The notes under the pieces: generated by a model
Databases searched by the model: none
What the model was told of the DNA's origin: nothing
Seen by the model: only the letters and a program-made list of their open reading frames with translations
In this document: one piece after another, positions 29,522 through 29,577 of the stretch
Layout: each line of letters begins with the position of its first letter
How positions within the stretch are numbered: the first letter of the stretch is position 1
Made by a program: the position numbers and the translations under genes
From: an uncultured Prevotellaceae bacterium
GTDB lineage: Bacteria > Bacteroidota > Bacteroidia > Bacteroidales > Bacteroidaceae
Assembly: GCA_937910905.1 (NCBI GenBank)
Contig: CALEPV010000025.1
Location: 1 to 29,577 of the forward strand
Direction of reading: 5' to 3'
Length of the DNA: 29,577 nucleotides

Positions 29522-29577
29522 AACCTTTCACCTTTCACCTGTAGGGGCGACAGAAGAATTAGTCCTTTTTTAAGTGT

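Overview
The window looks like chromosomal DNA from a member of the Bacteroidales, most likely a Prevotellaceae-type gut or oral species. The reasons are the many Bacteroidota-type promoters (a TTTG-like -33 box, 19-21 bases, then TAnnTTTG), weak Shine-Dalgarno sequences, a biotin-carrying sodium-pump decarboxylase set, an L-rhamnose gene group and large secreted glycosidases. I see no phage, plasmid, insertion-sequence or CRISPR signature. Most of the window is core metabolism, with accessory material around 12.1-16.8 kb and 26-29.5 kb.

Layout. At 1-835 (minus) is a cut-off M20 deacetylase. It diverges from a plus-strand run at 953-4587: long-chain acyl-CoA ligase, prfB, a 47-residue membrane peptide and a CYTH phosphatase-like protein. 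This meets a minus-strand aroA-vanZ pair. aroA shares a compact divergent promoter region with a tRNA-Pro(GGG) gene. Behind the tRNA terminator lies a decayed 5' piece of a secreted TPR-like gene. At 6882-12106, ilvD is followed closely by oadG, oadA and oadB, a sodium-translocating oxaloacetate decarboxylase. Next come a 22-base-period array of palindromes, a promoter with a leader of about 250 bases, and a 1273-residue secreted GH31 enzyme with FN3, F5/8C, dockerin-like and cohesin-like modules. An untracked 32-residue peptide gene with its own promoter, leader hairpin and terminator follows on the minus strand. Then come a mannose-1-phosphate guanylyltransferase, a fused leuC-leuD gene overlapping or abutting a LeuA/CimA-type synthase, and a convergent OPT transporter. 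The right part holds a small outer-membrane beta-barrel protein, mtnN, rhaM, an HTH-only AraC regulator, a GH109-like Gfo/Idh/MocA protein and rhaB.

How the genes fit together. ilvD, leuCD and the LeuA/CimA-type synthase belong to branched-chain amino-acid synthesis. The oad genes couple oxaloacetate decarboxylation to sodium export. rhaM, the AraC-type regulator and rhaB point to rhamnose use. The GH31 and GH109-like proteins both resemble families that contain alpha-N-acetylgalactosaminidases, which would suit host-glycan feeding; that link is inference.

The observations I rate most worth a second look are the palindrome array (12120-12206), the GH31 leader with two mutually exclusive pairings (12326-12576), the GH31 dockerin-cohesin tail, the small peptide unit (16465-16804) and the LeuC-LeuD fusion.
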